Positions 1 through 10,935 of a stretch of DNA of 64,000 bases are shown piece by piece. The notes beneath the pieces are model-generated. The model was given only the letters and a program-made list of their open reading frames with translations. It searched no databases and was not told the DNA's origin. Positions within the stretch are counted from its first letter, which is position 1. Every line of letters starts with the position of its first letter. Both the position numbers and the translations under genes were made by a program. Origin of the DNA: Adiantum capillus-veneris (taxonomy: Eukaryota > Streptophyta > Polypodiopsida > Polypodiales > Pteridaceae); assembly GCA_014529385.2 (NCBI GenBank), contig CM043964.1:7595997-7659996 (forward strand). Reading direction: 5' to 3'.

Positions 1-307
1 CTCGAATACCATTAATTGCAAGGAATAGAAGAGAGGGCCATTCAACACCAAAACAGCACCGTCTCCTATCAAGCTTCTAATAGCTCAATAGTGGTTAAGC
101 CATAGGCAAGCCCCGTAGGACTCCACTATTAAGACCATAGCTCTCGATGGTGATGCCCCATTAACTGCACAAAGGCAGGCGCAATGCAAGGCTGAAAAAT
201 CCCTATTCTACTTACTCACATGCAATTAATAATACCAACCATTTATAGCTAGCTTGAGGACCTCCCTTCTTGAGCAATAAAAGAGAAACCTTGTGCTCTA
301 ATACCAA

Positions 308-1871
308 TGTAACATTTAATGGCCTAGTAGCTTATGTGTAGCGGAAAATAGCATGTACATAGTGAGAATTTCTTTAGAATAGACTCCCGATGAGAATAAC
401 AAGAGTGCTTGGGTGGAGGGAGCAACAAAAAACATAACACCTAGTTAGATAGCATGGACAATACTTCAAAAGAGAGAGAAAATAGGAAATTGATAACAGA
501 TGAGGACCGGATTTGCATGGAGCCGGTCCCCCCTCCAAAAGGCTTTGTATTATGGTTTCTCCCATCAAGAGAGACATTTTACAATACAATACTTTGTGTT
601 CCTTCAATACTAGCTAGTGCTATGAAGATGGAAACTTCAATCACTAAGCACAACACTTAAACACAACATCAATTCCCTCACGGTCTCAAACCCAAGACCT
701 CACACACCTTCGAAGATGGTGAGAGCTAGCGGGGTATGAGAGTAGATTGACAGGAAGAAGGAGAATTCTTGCGAGAAATATATAGATCTCACATAATCAC
801 TCTTATTATCATATCTTAGCTTAGTAATTAGCATGGTAGAGGGGGATGAGCATGCATTCAAGCTTGGCTCTTGGCTAGATTTGCATCACAAAGCCAAGAG
901 TTGTTGGTGTAGGCCTCCCTTCTTACAAGCTTGGAGTAGGTAGTAAGCTTTCCATTAAAGCTTGAGAAGGAGAGAGAGAGAGAGAGTCTTCTTGCTTCAC
1001 ACATAGATTGTGTGAGTGTGTAAGTCAATAATACCTTTGAAAAATCAGTCCCCCTCTCTCTCTTGGTCGACCCCTCTTGCTATTTGCTCATCCTCACACC
1101 TCATTGGAGCTCCCCAGGCCTAGCCAATGGAAATTAAGCAGCATAAGTGATAGTCTTCTGACATGTGTCCCCCTTTCCCCTTTTCTGAGAGCTTTAGGTA
1201 ATTACTTAATTCAACTAAACTCTCATGGGACCCCTTTGCCTCCTGGACAATAGGAATCATGCAAGCCATTGGGCTGTTGAATGGTCATTGGACCCCTTGG
1301 GAGACTGTCCAATAGTCTTATAGAGAACTTAATTCTTATTGGTTCCTTTATTAAGTGTTTTAAAATTAATTAAACTAGATTTACTCTAGCCTAATTCTCA
1401 TTGGTCCACCTCTAAGGCCATCCAATAGGAATTGAGTATACCTTGTGGGCATTTGGGCTAGGGAGCCCGGGGAGGTCACCTAAGAAAAATGTAACCTATC
1501 ACGTGAGTTCAACAGAAGGGTATTTAAAGTTCTTGAAACTTACAGAAATATATATACATAAGGACATTATTTTTTCAAATTTGAAAAAATACAGTTCTTG
1601 AAACTTCTTGAAACTTCTTTAAATTTTTTCAAATTTAAAGTTCTTGAAACTTACAGAAATATATATACATAAGGACATTATTTTTTCAAATTTGAAAAAA
1701 ACTTACAGATTTTAAAAGTAAAGGGTACATTATATTCCTAACAAAATTTACAGATAAGGGGTTTTACAAACATGTCTTGAACGCAGGTGATATGGTATTT
1801 TTACACATAGTGAACCCCCGACTAGGGAGCTGGCATGTGTCCCTCATTCCCTTTGTGTAAAGAGAGCTTGC

Positions 1872-1904
<33 letters not shown>

Positions 1905-2262
1905 TTTCTCTCTCATCTACTACTTCTAGGGCTTGTCCCCCTCCTATGTAGGGATGGTTGAAGACTTTTGGGACACACACAAAGCATCCAATTTCCCTAG
2001 GCTTTTGACCTTTCGACAAAACCTTTGAATTTTGAAACCTTAGCATTTTGGAAGTCTTAATGGGCTGAACCTTATGGTCTTTTGGGCCCATTTTTGCACA
2101 TAGCTCTTTTGCAGATGGTCCCCCCCTTTGGATCCCTAATGTGGCCGGTCTGCTAACTTAACCAATATTCTATCTTTTTCTCCCCTGGCACCTCCCCATA
2201 TTAAATGATCAGTTTAACATGAAAAAATCATATAGTAGAGTTAGATATTAATTATTATGACA
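308..2262 (-). repeat. 5' LTR of family-A gypsy element
   Basis: Matches, as reverse complement, the LTRs at 30948-32536 and 39033-40621, with TGT...ACA ends. Its length is 1955 bp, or about 1591 bp once the MITE-like insertion and its duplicated 9 bp are removed; the other LTRs of the family are 1589 bp. It contains GA and TG/GA microsatellites at about 970-988 and 1873-1905. Short ORFs in it are not genes. Confidence 0.85.
1467..1821. mobile_element. MITE-like insertion with 9-bp target duplication (Mutator-type candidate)
   Basis: This 355-bp block is absent from the two other LTRs of the family and is flanked by a perfect 9-bp direct repeat, CTAGGGAGC, at 1458-1466 and 1822-1830. Its ends are imperfect inverted repeats: CCGGGGAGGTCAC at the left against the reverse complement of the right end, TCGGGGGTTCAC. 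It is AT-rich inside and holds an internal direct duplication of about 50 bp (about 1531-1575 and 1641-1690). A 9-bp target duplication is typical of the Mutator superfamily. It encodes nothing. Confidence 0.7.
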
Positions 2263-3163
2263 GAACGTGTGGGAGATATACCTCGCCATTGTCTCTTAGC
2301 CACATTGCTCTTAGTAAAATTATTCTTAGAGTAGGGAACATTTCCCTTCCTCTCTTGGTCATCATGACATCTTTGGGCATGATCGATGGCTTCTTCCAAA
2401 GTTTTTGGATGTTGGGTCTTGACATGAAGAGGATTGTCTTTGTCAAGACCCCTATGAAAACCCCGTATCTTTTGGAATTCATCTAGACCGTACCTTCTAG
2501 TTTTAATATGATTTTCCGATACTTTGAAAGGTAAAGTGAGAGAGAGAGTCCAGACATGCGGCATGTATCCCGTGCTAACCAATTCTTATCTTCTTCATTG
2601 GAGTCCAAACACTCTTTGGAGAAAGAAGCTTGGAACGCAACCCAAGACGAAGGACGAGCATCTATTGGAAATAACAACCACCACTTATAGGCCTTGCCTT
2701 TAAGAGATAGACTTGTTTCCACAGTCGTCTTTATATATGGTATGTGTCTCAACCTATGAATATCACTCCATTTGTGTAAGAACCTATTGATCGCATCCAT
2801 GTTCCAATCACGCTCTTCCCCATGAAACTCAAGAATGGTAATATTCTTAACCAATGCATTGCTACCTTCTTCACCTTCTGAAGCACTTGTCATTTGGATG
2901 CCTTGAGTTGTGCAAGCTTAGGTTCCTTAAACGATTCCACCTGGGGCTCCTTGAGCCGTTTTTAAACTCATAATTTTCACAAGTAGCTCAATGAGATTGG
3001 TAACATTTGTATTTAGTGCAGAGAGATTGCGTTCAATTACGCTTTGGTAATTTTTCGAACTCTTGAAAGCAACCATATCTACAAGGCCATGATCTCCTAG
3101 ATCATCATTGTCAGGAATATTAATATAGATAGCACCAGTAGTTTTCAAATTTTGATATACATG
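2263..3163 (-). pseudogene. Gypsy gag remnant
   Basis: On the minus strand, from 3163 down, the reading frame passes through an acidic N-terminal stretch, an Asp-rich segment (PDNDDLGDHG) and a stop, then the block at 2893-2483 with ILEFHGEERDWNMDAINRF and KGKAYKWW. These are the usual landmarks of the retrotransposon gag (capsid) domain. A frameshift near 2500 moves the reading into the block at 2500-2241 (LDEFQKIRGFHRGL, TLEEAIDHAQRC), matching the C-terminal gag helices. No protease or RT is left. It is cut on one side by the family-A element (2262) and on the other by Copia-1 (3164). The protein is dead. Confidence 0.7.
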
Positions 3164-3390
3164 TGTTACCATATACACGTGGTAGTGATGTGTGTGAACA
3201 CACTAGGACCACCGGCGCATTTTTCCCTCTTTAGGAGGTTTTTTCCCCCGTGCATTGTATATATGCCCATCACTCTCAGGCTATCTATCTTTCCATTGCA
3301 CACTAAGTAATGCACTCTCTATTGTGTGCCTTGAGCTTCCTTTGTCTTCTCCAAGCTTATGTGCATTTCTTTGCAACCCTAATTCCAACA
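3164..3390 (+). repeat. 5' LTR of Copia-1
   Basis: 227 bp with TGTTACC...CCAACA ends, ending directly before the primer-binding site. The first ~155 bp are repeated at 7971-8126 with few differences. It carries a TATA-like stretch (TGTATATATGCC, about 3257-3268). Confidence 0.85.
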
Positions 3391-3754
3391 ATTGGTATCA
3401 GAGCAGGTTGCGTCCTCTCGGACTCAGTCGCCAACTTCTCCAGGACATACCTTCTCACTTTCTCCGATTTCTGTGAGGTTTGGCGAGCGTTTGTAGGTTG
3501 ACAACAAAATTTTGGGAAAGCTCGTAAAGCTTAGTCTGCTCAGATTTCTGATTTAGGCTCATTTCGGCCTCCGTTTCCCCTACAGGTAGTACTCTACATG
3601 CTATTTTGTCATTTTGTGTAAAATTTTTGTTTGTGCCATTTTTTGCATAACACGTGCCTTACAGTATTCTACGGTTTGTGCTATATAGCATGTGTTGTTC
3701 TTGCTTCGTTTCTCCTCTTTTTGAACAGTTTGTACATCAAGTGCATCATTTACC

Positions 3755-4818
3755 ATGGCTGACAACAACACATATGTGTTCAAGATGTTTGCTGCTAAGG
3801 ACAGATTGGATAGGGACAATTACCCTATTTCGGCTTACATGATGCAACATGTTCTTGTGTCAAAGGGCATCTAGAATATTCTGCAGGACATTGATGTATG
3901 TCCTGGTTCTGAGGATGTAGGCGATGTTGAGAATGTAGCAGGTCTTGCTGCAAGGATTGTTGCTATTAGAGTTTTTTTGCCTATGGTAGAACAATCTCGT
4001 TGGGATATAAAGGATGTGCAGGCTCATGCATTAATTGCATTGTCGGTGAAGCGCACCATTGTTCCTCACATTTGTTTCCAAAATCTGTAAAACAAGCTTG
4101 GGATATGTTGGCTGGTCTTTATGCAAGTCGCAATGAGGCTAAAATTGATTTGCTCCGTAAAGAGCTGGAGTCGAAGATTACGCATGAGGAAGATGATATG
4201 GACACTTTCCTTGGTGGTGTCAAGGATATCAATGAGCAACTTATTTCTGTAGGCGAAGCCATTTCAGATAGTTTCCTTGTGCAGACTGTTCTTGATGCCT
4301 TACCAGATTCTTACCAGAATTTTTCTAGTACTTGGAGACTTATGACCCAAGAAAATCCTGAAGTTGTCAAGTTTGATGCATTATGCACATTGCTATTGCA
4401 AGAGTCACTTTCTAGAAAAATTAGTACTAGACAGCATACAATTGAACAATCTTTTATTGCTTTTGAAAGACAGCATACAATTGAACAAGCTTTATTGCTT
4501 TTCAAAGAAAGGATGGTTTCAGCAATGCAACCACTACTTATGGTTTTGTTGCAAGTGGAAAAAAAAATTGTTTCTAATGCTTTTGCTAGCAAAAATTCAT
4601 CTGGAAATTCTGGTGATAAGGGCAAAAAGAAGATGTATTGACATTATTATAAAGATAATGATCACTTGATCAAGCAGTGTCCTAAGTTGAAGGCCAAAGA
4701 AGATAAGAAGAAAGAGGGTGGTTCCACTGCAAATGCTGGTTCCACTACAAATGCAACCATTGTTGAGTCTTGTGTGAAAGGAGTTGTGATGTTGACGTTG
4801 ATGAAAAATGGCTTTTAG
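3755..4818 (+). pseudogene. Copia-1 gag
   Basis: It starts at the ATG at 3755 in a good plant context (ACCATGGCT). The N-terminus has the copia gag pattern LDRDNYPISAYMM; an in-frame TAG follows soon after (about 3871), then a shift into the frame of 4000-4641. That part has the typical KQAWDMLAGLY, LRKEL and LDALPDSY motifs of the UBN2/copia gag family. The CCHC knuckle near 4640-4680 is broken: a stop stands beside it and its first cysteine is lost, leaving HYYKDNDHLIKQC. A 39-bp tandem duplication at about 4431-4508 repeats RQHTIEQ within the protein. It cannot make a complete capsid. Confidence 0.75.
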
Positions 4819-4857
4819 TGCAGAGTACACTTACAATCCTACTGTCATGGTGCATAC

Positions 4858-7830
4858 ATGTCGATTGCTGTAGATTCACATGTGTGGTATTTTGACAGTG
4901 GTGCTACAAAGCACATTATCTCACATAGTGAATTGTTCACCTCTCTCGAGTCTGTCCCTCATAGAAATTCAATCACTTGTGCCAACAATGCCTCTTATCT
5001 AGTTCAGAGAGTTGGAAAGATTGTGCTTACTACTCTAAGTGGCAGCTCTTTCACACTTGTTGATGCACTTTATGTACGTACCTGGGATCAAGAAGAATCT
5101 TTTGTCTGTATCTGTACTTGCTAGACTTGGACTTGTAGTCAAATTTGTGGATGACAAATGTACAATTCATGATCACAGTTCTGGTGATGAAATCGTTGCA
5201 TCTCGGCTTTTGTGTTGTGGGCTGTATAAGCTCACTTTGTATGACAAGTGTGGATAAAATTTTGCTAATGCAGATTCAAGGGCTATTTCAGATGCAGTTG
5301 CAGATTCAAGGGCTATTTCAGATGCAAAACTTTGGCATGCACGTTTTGGTCATCTGAATTTTTTCAGTTGGCTGCGTTTGCAAAAATCTAATATGGTTGC
5401 TTCTTTGCTGCCTCTTGAAGCACCTGTCAAACATGTTTGTGAGTGTTGTATTTTAGGTAAGATGCAGTGTTCAAAGTTTCCAAAGGATGGTTCAGTTTGG
5501 GCCACATGCAGGTTGCAGCTTGTGCATAGTGATATTTGTGGGCCCATGCAAACTCCGTCCTTGGACAATTACCTTTACTTCGTGAAATTCATTGATGATT
5601 ACTCCAGGCATGCACAGGTATTTCCGCTTAAAGAGAAGTCCAAAGTTTTTATGTGCTTCAAACAATTTCTGGCTATGGTTGAAAATGTCTCAATATGTAC
5701 TATGTGCATCCTCCGTTCTGATCGAGGGGGGGGAGTATATGTCTCATGAATTTAATACTTTTTTGGCTAGTCGTGGGATAAAAAACCAATGTACAGTGCC
5801 TTATACACCTCACCAAAATAGTGTTGTTGAGAGGAAAAACAGGTCACTTACATAAATGGCACGATGTATGGTCAAAAGTCAAGTTTTGCCGCATTCTTTT
5901 TGGCTTGAGGCCATCATGTGTGCCACTTATGTACTAAACAGGTGTCCTACAAAAGATTTGCACTCTATTACTCCATCTGAAGCATGGCATGATAGAAAGC
6001 CTTCTTTTTAGCACATGCGTGTTTTTGGTTGTTTGGCATATGCTTTGGTGCCACAAACACAGCGCAGAAGATTGGATGATAAGACTGTCAAATGTATTTT
6101 TGTTGGTTATAGTGCTAAAATCAAAGGTTACAGGTTGTATCATCCACAAACAAAGCGTATTCTGGTTTCACGGGATGTAGTGTTTGTGGAAGATTTTGTT
6201 CAGTCCTTGCTATCATGTCTAGAGACAGTAATGTAAGTTCACAGGACCTTTATGATACTTTGTTGCTCTTTTTAGTGGTGGAAATACGAATATAAACTCC
6301 AATGAGGCAAATGTAAAGCCTATGGGGGTTTTTGAAAGTGTTATAGATCAGTCTATTACTGATGCAGATGTACATGATGTACTTGATGAGGAAAGGGCTG
6401 AAAATGAGCAGGCTAGAGGTATGCCATAATGGCTGGTGCATACATTGCGTGATAGTAAATTGGATGCACCTTTGTCTAGTCGTACTCGTTCAAGCTCTCG
6501 CCATACATCTTATGCATCAGATTGTTATGCTTTGTCGATCGCCATAAGGCTCGACTTGTTGCAAAGGGTTATGCACATAAAAAAGGCATAGATTATGAAG
6601 AGACTTTTTCTCCCACTTGTCGTATGAATATTGTGCATTTTCTATGTGCATTGGCATCTCATTTTGGTTGGGATGTACATCAATCAAACATTGTTACTGC
6701 TTTCTTGAATGGTGACATATTTGAGGAAGTTTATGTAACACAGCCTCGCGGTTTTATCAAGAAAGGACAAGAGGACAAAGTTTGCAGATGTAAGAAGGCT
6801 TTGTATAGGTTGAAGCAATCTCCTCGTGCTTGGGATGAGAAAGTTGACACTCATTTGGTCAAACAAGGCTTTCGTAATAGTCCAACAGAAAGCACACTGT
6901 ATGTAAAGCTTGAGGGTGATGTACTTCTCATTGTGGTTCTTTATGTCGATGATTCGCTGATCACTGAACCAAATGAGAGACATATTTCTAAATTTAAGGC
7001 TGATTTGAATGCTATTTTCAAGATGAAGATTTGGTACCGTTGCATCACTACTTGGTATACAGTTTAAGCAGTGTGATGGTGGTATTGTCTTGTGTCAGAA
7101 ACATTACATAGAGATATTGCTATGTAAGTTTGGACTTGAGGATTGCAAACCTATTGCCACTCCCATGGAAACAGATTTGAAATTGAGTCTTCATGATGTT
7201 GGTGATCCTGCATATGTCACTCTTTATCAAATTGTTGCTGGATGCCTCATTTATGTATGCAACACGAGGCCGGATGTTCAGTTTGCAGTCTCACAAGTCA
7301 GCATATTTATGCATAGCCCAGGGTCTAAGCATTGGCAGGTTGTCAAGCGAATTTTCTGCTACCTTAGTGGCACTTCACATCTTGGCTTGTTTTATCCCAA
7401 GGGGGGATCATTGCCGTAGACTTACATGCTTTTTCGAACTCAGATTAGGCTAGTTGTTTTGACACGCAAGTGTCCACAAGTGATTTTTGTTTCATGCGTG
7501 GTAGTTCATGTATATGTGGTTGAGCAAGAAGCAACCTATTGTGGCCACTTCGAGTTGTGAGGCTGAGTACAAGGCAGTCTTCACAGCTACGATTGAGTGT
7601 GTATGGCTCAAATGTCTTATGACTGATTTGGGTGTTGGACAAGACACTGCCAACACTATCTCACTAGCAGTCAGAGTGCATTGGCAGTTGCGAGGAACCC
7701 AGTTTTTCATGCTCGCACAAAGCACATTGAGGTGCATTACCACTATGTCAAGGAGAGGCTCTCAGTAGAGAGGTCAGCTTGGTTTATGTGCCAACACAGG
7801 ACAACCTAGCTTGTAGATCTTTTCACAAAG
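4858..7830 (+). pseudogene. Copia-1 pol (protease, integrase, RT, RNase H)
   Basis: Protease: WYFDSGATKHI at about 4888, an intact DSGA active site. Integrase: a HARFGHLN zinc-finger part at about 5337, then CECCILGK, HSDICGP, SDRGG and a catalytic region ending NSVVERKN near 5830, with frame changes near 5090 and 5730 and stops near 5853 and 6009. RT: ARLVAKGYAHKKG from about 6550, TAFLNGD, and the catalytic YVDD at about 6943; the frame breaks near 7035. RNase H: ATSSCEAEYKA at about 7540, broken after about 7650. A 28-bp tandem duplication at about 5270-5327 lies between protease and integrase. Several independent lesions make this an old, inactive copy. Confidence 0.8.
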
Positions 7831-7970
7831 GCATTGTCTAATGAGAAGCTTGAAGCTTTCCTCAAACCTTTGGGCTTACTCCCCTTTGTGGACTGATCAT
7901 GTCCTTACGGCATGGAACTTTCCTTTACTCATGTGCCAGCTCTCGCTCACCGCATCACTCCAGTGGGATT

Positions 7971-8126
7971 TGTTACCATATACATGTGGTAGTGATGTGT
8001 GTGAACACACTAGGACCACCGGGGGATTTTTTCCCTCTTTAGGATGTCTTTTCCCCGTGCATTGTATATACACCCATCACTCTAGGGCCATCTATCTTTC
8101 CATTTCACACTAAGTATACACTCTCT
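7971..8126 (+). repeat. 3' LTR of Copia-1, truncated
   Basis: It begins TGTTACC right after a polypurine tract and matches the first ~155 bp of the LTR at 3164. The match ends near 8126, where the sequence continues as the F1 LTR (the same run, CTTATTTGCCTTGCTCAC, occurs at 12093). The junction marks a rearrangement or deletion between the two elements. Confidence 0.75.
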
Positions 8127-9085
8127 TATTTGCCTTGCTCACAACCTCCTGCATATGGTGTTCTCTCCTCTACCTTACTCATGGCCAGGCCCTCGGCGGC
8201 CTTCCTCTTGCTCGCGTTCAAGCTCTTCTTCTCGTTCGGTCCCTCCCATGTAGCTTGGGACATCCCTTTTTGTAAGAACTATAGCTCTCGGAGTCCTCTT
8301 ACCTTCAGCGCCAGCTTCTAATGCCATGCAACTGCCGCGTGCTACAGCTACAGCGCCTTCATGCAGTAAACTAAAAAAAAAACGTTTTTTCTGCAGTATT
8401 TTTTAAATTAAGCTTCCTTGGTGTCCCTTCACACCCTTTGAGAGTCATCGCCATCTGTTGTTGATGCTAAAAACCTTAGCTTCGGCTCAAAATACTCCAC
8501 CACTTGAGCTGCCATCCTAGCCATCTTTCACACCCTCTCCAATGGCCGAGGTTAAAAAACTTATCCTTAACTCCTTATCATCCCCGCTTAAATCTCTGCA
8601 CCACATAAGCTCTATTGAAACAAGCATTTCTCATGCCGTTAACCATATGACCGCAGTTGGATATAACTCTTTCCACACAATGTATCTCGGATGAAAAGCA
8701 TCACACCATGAATGGCATGATTACCATAACTATTGAGAAATTGGAGCCACCATAACCCTCGATTGGAGAGCTGCTAATTATTGGGCTTCATCCATCCAGA
8801 GAGTTTTGACATTGCCAAAATAGTGAAAACAATCAACATAGTTCATATCATGGCACTAGCTAACGGTGACATCCAACCAACGTTTGACACTTCTAGGTAT
8901 CCCGACCAGTGGAGCTTGAAAACAACCTTTGGTCTGTTAAAATCCACATTTGACATACACTACCCAGCAGTACCGGTGGAACCTTGCATCAAGTAGTCGC
9001 ACAAGTACTATACGACCCACCTGCTATCTTTCATGTTCTTGCTTCTGGCTTCTCCCTGGGTCGACAGTGGTTGGTTGCACTATCA
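8127..9085 (-). repeat. 3' LTR of F1, truncated
   Basis: It starts (minus strand) TGATAGTGCAACC next to the polypurine tract. It resembles the LTR heads at 13054, 23646, 25847 and 49624, all of the form TG...GTGCAAC or close to it. Its distal half is lost at the junction with Copia-1. Confidence 0.7.
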
Positions 9086-9499
9086 TTGTCCACCCCCTAG
9101 TTGAACATTCATGCTCAACCATAGAAATATTTGAATAAGATAGATCTGCATAACAAAAATGATATATAGTGACTATATAAGTGGTATAGAGATAGAGAGC
9201 AGGAGAAATTAGTGGGTGTCCACTCCCCCAGGATTAAATGGAAAGCCTTGAGCTTCCCCAAGCATAGTGTAGAGTCCACTTGGATCAAATAGATAGGATT
9301 GGTCATATCCATCCACCTATAAAACATGCGTACTCAACCCCTTCTTTGCATTTGCAAGCCAAAAGGTAAGCCACTCGTGCAGCTTTTGCATAGCACGGTT
9401 CTTCATCAACTTGTATTCATAAACCTTTGTTATACACCGAACACACTTGTACACCAATCTTTGAAGTATCTGCGTCATGTGAAATCATCCAGCCAATGG

Positions 9500-9925
9500 C
9501 TAGAGAGCTCTCCACAGTATAATCCACATCCACAACACCTTGCAGTTGGTGAAAGCTGCTTGTATAGCTACCTTCAATAGAATGCTTGTCAACAACACAG
9601 AACATACCTTTGACAATGTGTTTTGGAATGATGCTTCTTGTATATATTCCAAGCTTGCCTTCTCTCCATGTATATCACCCGTTGTAGGTTCCATATGCAT
9701 GCTCTCCATACTTGACTCGCCATACACCATCATAGCCCTAGATGGTATATTTTCACCCTCTTTATGTGAGAGCAAGCTGCATTGCTTGTTTTCTGGTAGG
9801 TCGATATCATCCACAGCTAGCAGCGTGGATCTAGTCTCCTCCGCTTCGACAAGCCATGTTGCATGGGCCTTTCCATTTTCTTCCACAAAGCTTGATGCTA
9901 GTGATCCTTCTTCATGATCAACCAT
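9500..9925 (-). CDS. F1 second ORF, acidic protein of unknown function
   Basis: 141 codons on the minus strand starting MVDHEEGS. It is rich in Glu, Ser and Asp, with a hydrophobic segment near the C-terminus (LLTSILLKVAIQAA). It has no retroviral enzyme motif. F4 has a comparable arrangement downstream of gag: an acidic, Ser/Asp/Glu-rich stretch followed by a hydrophobic run (TMLMMMLIKIVIKGALIV). The similarity is in composition and order and is not proof of homology. It may be a decayed accessory ORF or the tail of a gag-derived frame. I do not recognise it. Confidence 0.35.
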   Translation of the reverse strand: MVDHEEGSLASSFVEENGKAHATWLVEAEETRSTLLAVDDIDLPENKQCSLLSHKEGENIPSRAMMVYGESSMESMHMEPTTGDIHGEKASLEYIQEASFQNTLSKVCSVLLTSILLKVAIQAAFTNCKVLWMWIILWRAL

Positions 9926-10649
9926 GGCTTCTGGAATGTATTGCGGCTTTTTAACATGGCTGGTAGCGCAGGGTTGTCCAACCCCCTTGCTATCTTCTAC
10001 CTACACTTCTTCGACCATCTCTTTTCCATAATCTCCAAGCTTGCTTCCCATAATTTCATTCGATTCTTGAACTGACTCCGTCATTTTCATGTCGAGCTCG
10101 ACCTCTTGCTTCACATAGGATCTTTAGCACCTGCTACGACTTGGATTTCATGCACAATCATTCATGGCACTTATTCAAGGCTTACCTCTTCGTTGAAGCA
10201 GCTCTAACCATCCTCTTGCATGAACGAATGAGAAACATAAGGCTCATTTTTTGAGAATATACAGACAATCTTACCAAGGGAATAACGATATTCGATGCAT
10301 CTCTTTACGCTTGAGCTATCCTTGGATTCTCTATGCATGACCTCAGGGCATATAATCTCTATGATTGAGGAGCCCCAGCTCCAACTTTCTCTTCACTTTC
10401 TTGCTCTTCATTTTTGACAGCACCAGTGTATCGGCATAGCAGTTTGGATCTTCATACTCTACCTTCTCTCGAATCTTTGGATGCAAACATGCCGTGAATT
10501 TCTCCATCTTGAAAGCATCTCCATTCTTTAATTGAGTAGTAGCCTAGTTGTCGTCAAATATCTTCAAACACACTCAATTCTTCAATTACATCCTAATTCA
10601 ATACCTTGAGCTTTGTATCCAAATCTGCGAGTGAAATCTTCTTCTTGAA

Positions 10650-10917
10650 GTCCTAGATAAAGCGAGCCCGAACCATCTACCATGACTGTCGACGATTGGG
10701 AACATCTAACCCCTCGAGCCAAGCTTTGGCCTTCCCTCGCATTCCCAGTGGCATAACCCTTGACTTGGCTTTGTCAGTTACCATCCACATCAACAACATC
10801 TCAAGTTCCAGATCTGACATGCAGTCTTCAGCATCTTGCTCATCTGAGAACACTAACTCACAATCTGGCACCATGTTAATGAGCCACGCCTTCCCTTGAG
10901 CAATCAGTTTGGTCCTC
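10650..10917 (-). pseudogene. F1 gag fragment
   Basis: Minus strand, just downstream of the primer site. The frame reads SDEQDAEDCMSDLELEML, then GMRGKAKAWLEGLD. It matches gag of F4 position by position (GGEEDADEWMADFELFML, then LRGKSKVWFDGLE). This is the N-terminal half of a gypsy capsid domain. A stop follows after about 90 residues and the rest of gag is scrambled. No zinc knuckle is seen. Confidence 0.65.
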
Positions 10918-10935
10918 CGTGGGGGCACCACAAGA

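Larger units (their letters stand above)
1..2262 (-). mobile_element. Family-A gypsy (chromovirus-type) element, 5' end only
   Basis: Minus-strand copy of the element found complete at 30948-40621. The LTR starts at 2262 (TGTCATAATAATT on the minus strand) and ends at 308 (...GTTACA). Next comes a primer-binding site, TGGTATTAGAGC, at about 306-295, one base off the usual complement of initiator tRNA-Met. Bases 307-1 match the untranslated leader that follows the LTR at 32537-32830. The rest of the element lies to the left of the window. It was inserted into a gypsy gag remnant (2263-3163). Its LTR is about 365 bp longer than the other family-A LTRs because of the insertion at 1467-1821. Confidence 0.85.
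3164..8126 (+). mobile_element. Copia-1, decayed Ty1/copia retrotransposon
   Basis: The 5' LTR is 3164-3390 (TGTTACC...CCAACA). The primer site ATTGGTATCAGAGC, complementary to initiator tRNA-Met, follows at once. The domain order is gag, protease, integrase, RT, RNase H (copia order). A polypurine tract (CCAGTGGGATT, about 7960-7970) precedes the 3' LTR at 7971. The 3' LTR runs only about 155 bp and then joins sequence belonging to the F1 LTR, so its last ~70 bp and any right target duplication are missing. The five bases left of the element are ACATG. Confidence 0.85.
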
